The position numbers and the translations under genes were made by a program. Shown here in pieces: positions 62,535 through 64,000 of a stretch of DNA of 64,000 nt. Source of the DNA: Desulfobacteraceae bacterium (GTDB lineage Bacteria; Desulfobacterota; Desulfobacteria; Desulfobacterales; UBA5852); NCBI GenBank assembly GCA_014237395.1, contig JABZFP010000018.1, forward strand, positions 62,001 to 126,000, in the 5' to 3' direction. The stretch's first letter is position 1, and every line of letters starts with the position of its first letter. The notes below the pieces were generated by a model. The model saw only the letters and a program-made list of their open reading frames with translations, ran no database searches and had not been told where the DNA came from.

Positions 62535-63656
62535 ATGAAATTTGCCTTCACTCTCATTAAATATTTCCCTTTTGGCGGACTGCAGCGGGATTTTATGCGA
62601 ATCGCCGAAGCATGCCTCAAACGAGGCCATGAGGTGGACGTATTCACCCCCTACTGGCAGGGGGAAGTCCCGGCCGGTCTGAACGTGACCATGCTCAAGC
62701 TCAAGGCGCTCAGCAACCACAAACGCCGCTTGGCAATGTCCCGGGAGGTTTGCCGACTCACCCGCGACAACCGCTATGATGCCATTGTGGGCTTCAGTAA
62801 AATGCCGGGACTTGATTTTTATTATGCCGCTGACAGCTGTTTTGCCGAACGTGTGGAAAAGAAACCCTTCTGGTATCGCTATACGGGGCGATGTAGATCT
62901 TATCTTTTGCTTGAACAGACCGTGTTTGCCCCCCAGGCCGCCACCCAAATCATGCTCCTGACCGAAAAAGACCGCGAAACGTATCAGCGCTATTACCAAA
63001 CCCCCTTGGAGCGTTTTCACGTTCTTCCCCCCGGCATTGCGCGAGACCGGCTGGCCCCTCCCGATACCAACACCATTCGTCGCCAATTGCGGGCGGAGCT
63101 GAAGATCGACCCCGAAACGTATGTGGTACTCATGGTCGGATCCGGCTTTCGCACCAAAGGAACCGACCGCGCCATGCGGGCCCTGGCCGCCCTTCCGGCA
63201 CCCCTTCGAAACAACGCCGTACTGGTCATCATTGGCAAGGATAACTTCCGTCCTTTTCGCCGATTGGCCGGTCGCCTTGGCATCCAACGCCAGATCCTGT
63301 TTTTCCATGGACGTGACGACATTCCCCGTTTCCTTTTTAGCGCCGATATGCTCTTGCACCCTGCCTATCGCGAAAACACCGGTACGGTCCTGATTGAGGC
63401 GATGGCGGCCCGCCTCCCCGTGTTGGCTTCCGACGTGTGCGGCTATGCCGATCACATCGCCAAGGCCGACGCCGGTCAATTGGTCCCGTCCCCCTTCGAC
63501 CAGGACACACTGAACCGAATGCTGGCTGAAATGCTGCAGGACGCAGCACAGCGTGACAGGTGGGGTGCCAATGGCGGACATTATGTCGCCCAAAACGATG
63601 TCTTCAGCATGCCGGAGAAGGTTGCCGACATCATCGAAGGGTCTGCCCCATGCTAA
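62535..63656 (+). CDS. GT4 glycosyltransferase, LPS core glucosyltransferase (WaaG-like)
   Basis: A 373-residue enzyme, the same length as E. coli WaaG (374). Start MKFAFTLIKYFPFGGLQRDF; donor-site motifs MVGSGFRTKGTDRAMRALA, FFHGRDDIPRFLFSADMLLHPAYRENTGTV in two parts and EAMAARLPVLASDVCGY. It likely adds the first core hexose to heptose II of LPS. ATG at 62535 with GAGCGGG upstream. Followed by the waaP-like gene with an overlap of 7 nt, suggesting a waa operon extending right. Confidence 0.88.
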   Translation: MKFAFTLIKYFPFGGLQRDFMRIAEACLKRGHEVDVFTPYWQGEVPAGLNVTMLKLKALSNHKRRLAMSREVCRLTRDNRYDAIVGFSKMPGLDFYYAADSCFAERVEKKPFWYRYTGRCRSYLLLEQTVFAPQAATQIMLLTEKDRETYQRYYQTPLERFHVLPPGIARDRLAPPDTNTIRRQLRAELKIDPETYVVLMVGSGFRTKGTDRAMRALAALPAPLRNNAVLVIIGKDNFRPFRRLAGRLGIQRQILFFHGRDDIPRFLFSADMLLHPAYRENTGTVLIEAMAARLPVLASDVCGYADHIAKADAGQLVPSPFDQDTLNRMLAEMLQDAAQRDRWGANGGHYVAQNDVFSMPEKVADIIEGSAPC

Positions 63657-64000
63657 ACCTTGCCAACCACCTCCAAAAAGCCTGGCAGGGCAGGGATATA
63701 TATTCACTGCTGTTTCACCTGGAGGGCCAGGTTTTTCGGGAAAAGGAAGGTCGCCGTACCTTTCGGTTCGAAGTTGACGGGCAGAGTTATTTTGCCAAGG
63801 TGTTCATGGGAACCGGCTGGCCGACGCTTCTGGCCTGTCTGCTGAAATTCCGGCGGCCCATCATCACTGCTGAAAACGAATGGCGGGCCATCGAAAAACT
63901 CGAACGAATTGGTGTTTCCACCATGCGCCTGGCGGGCTATGGGAAACGGGGGCGCAATCCGGCCCGAATGCAATCGTTTATCATTACGGAAGAACTCAAA
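63650..64000 (+). CDS. LPS core heptose(I) kinase-like protein (WaaP family), truncated by window edge
   Basis: The first 117 residues, MLNLANHLQKAWQGRDIYSL then FRFEVDGQSYFAKVFMGTGW, end mid-gene. The AKVF Lys and the following NEWRAIEKLERIGVSTMRLAGYG are the N-lobe of the Rfa/WaaP kinase fold, which phosphorylates core heptose I. The catalytic loop lies outside the window. ATG overlaps the WaaG-like stop (ATGCTAA). Confidence 0.87.
   Translation, partial: MLNLANHLQKAWQGRDIYSLLFHLEGQVFREKEGRRTFRFEVDGQSYFAKVFMGTGWPTLLACLLKFRRPIITAENEWRAIEKLERIGVSTMRLAGYGKRGRNPARMQSFIITEELK

Overview
The window looks like chromosomal DNA from a Gram-negative, anaerobic deltaproteobacterium (Desulfobacterota, close to the sulfate reducers). 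This is inferred from gene content. There is LPS-core machinery (rfaE2, waaG-like, waaP-like), a split F0-only ATP synthase operon, a YcaO-TPR protein, DUF4416 and RemA, many multi-PAS hybrid kinases and several sigma-54 activators. The DNA is GC-rich and gene-dense, with a few AT-rich non-coding patches. I see no insertion sequence, prophage or CRISPR array.

Region 1-18 kb is signalling. A divergent pspA/pspF pair shares a regulatory interval with a sigma-54 promoter and two repeats that could be PspF sites. Two very large hybrid histidine kinases, a DUF3999 protein and an orphan flagellar-rod-like protein follow on the minus strand. Next comes a compact plus-strand module: a PAS-PAS-AAA+ sigma-54 activator, a perfect 16-bp palindrome, a textbook -24/-12 promoter, then a receiver-like protein lacking its phospho-acceptor Asp, a Cache chemoreceptor and CheW. 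Small metalloproteins and two uncharacterised proteins close the region.

Region 18-29 kb resembles a stress and storage-carbon cluster. It has three small OB-fold-like proteins (a lipoprotein, a cytosolic one and an exported one), an eroded Hsp20 fragment, an eRF1-like protein, a free-standing CBM48 protein, an alpha-glucan phosphorylase, PilZ and UspA. A minus-strand operon couples an ArsB/NhaD-type permease by a 4-nt overlap to an eIF2B-like protein lacking the isomerase Cys. Its roughly 170-nt leader could fold into a hairpin with a pseudoknot-like long-range pairing. A sigma-54 response regulator reads the other way.

Region 29-42 kb carries tRNA-Ala(CGC), a YcaO-TPR protein, a ParA ATPase directly downstream of a dynamin-like GTPase, YqgE, glycerate 2-kinase, a three-GAF adenylate cyclase, HemL and a divergent KptA/Tpt1-like protein. 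Region 42-54 kb is core information processing: tRNA-Lys(CTT), rpsF-rpsR-rplI-dnaB, hflX, suhB, an unusual DnaA with an altered DnaA-box recognition motif beside an AT-rich non-coding island, and uvrA.

Region 54-64 kb is a long minus-strand train: trm112-like, DUF4416, yicC, remA, gmk, rlmB, comF, rfaE2, pgeF, pyrK, then atpZ-atpI-atpB-atpE. The c-subunit carries the Gln, Glu-Ser and Tyr pattern of Na+-binding rings. A divergent LPS-core pair (waaG-like and a truncated waaP-like gene) runs off the right edge.
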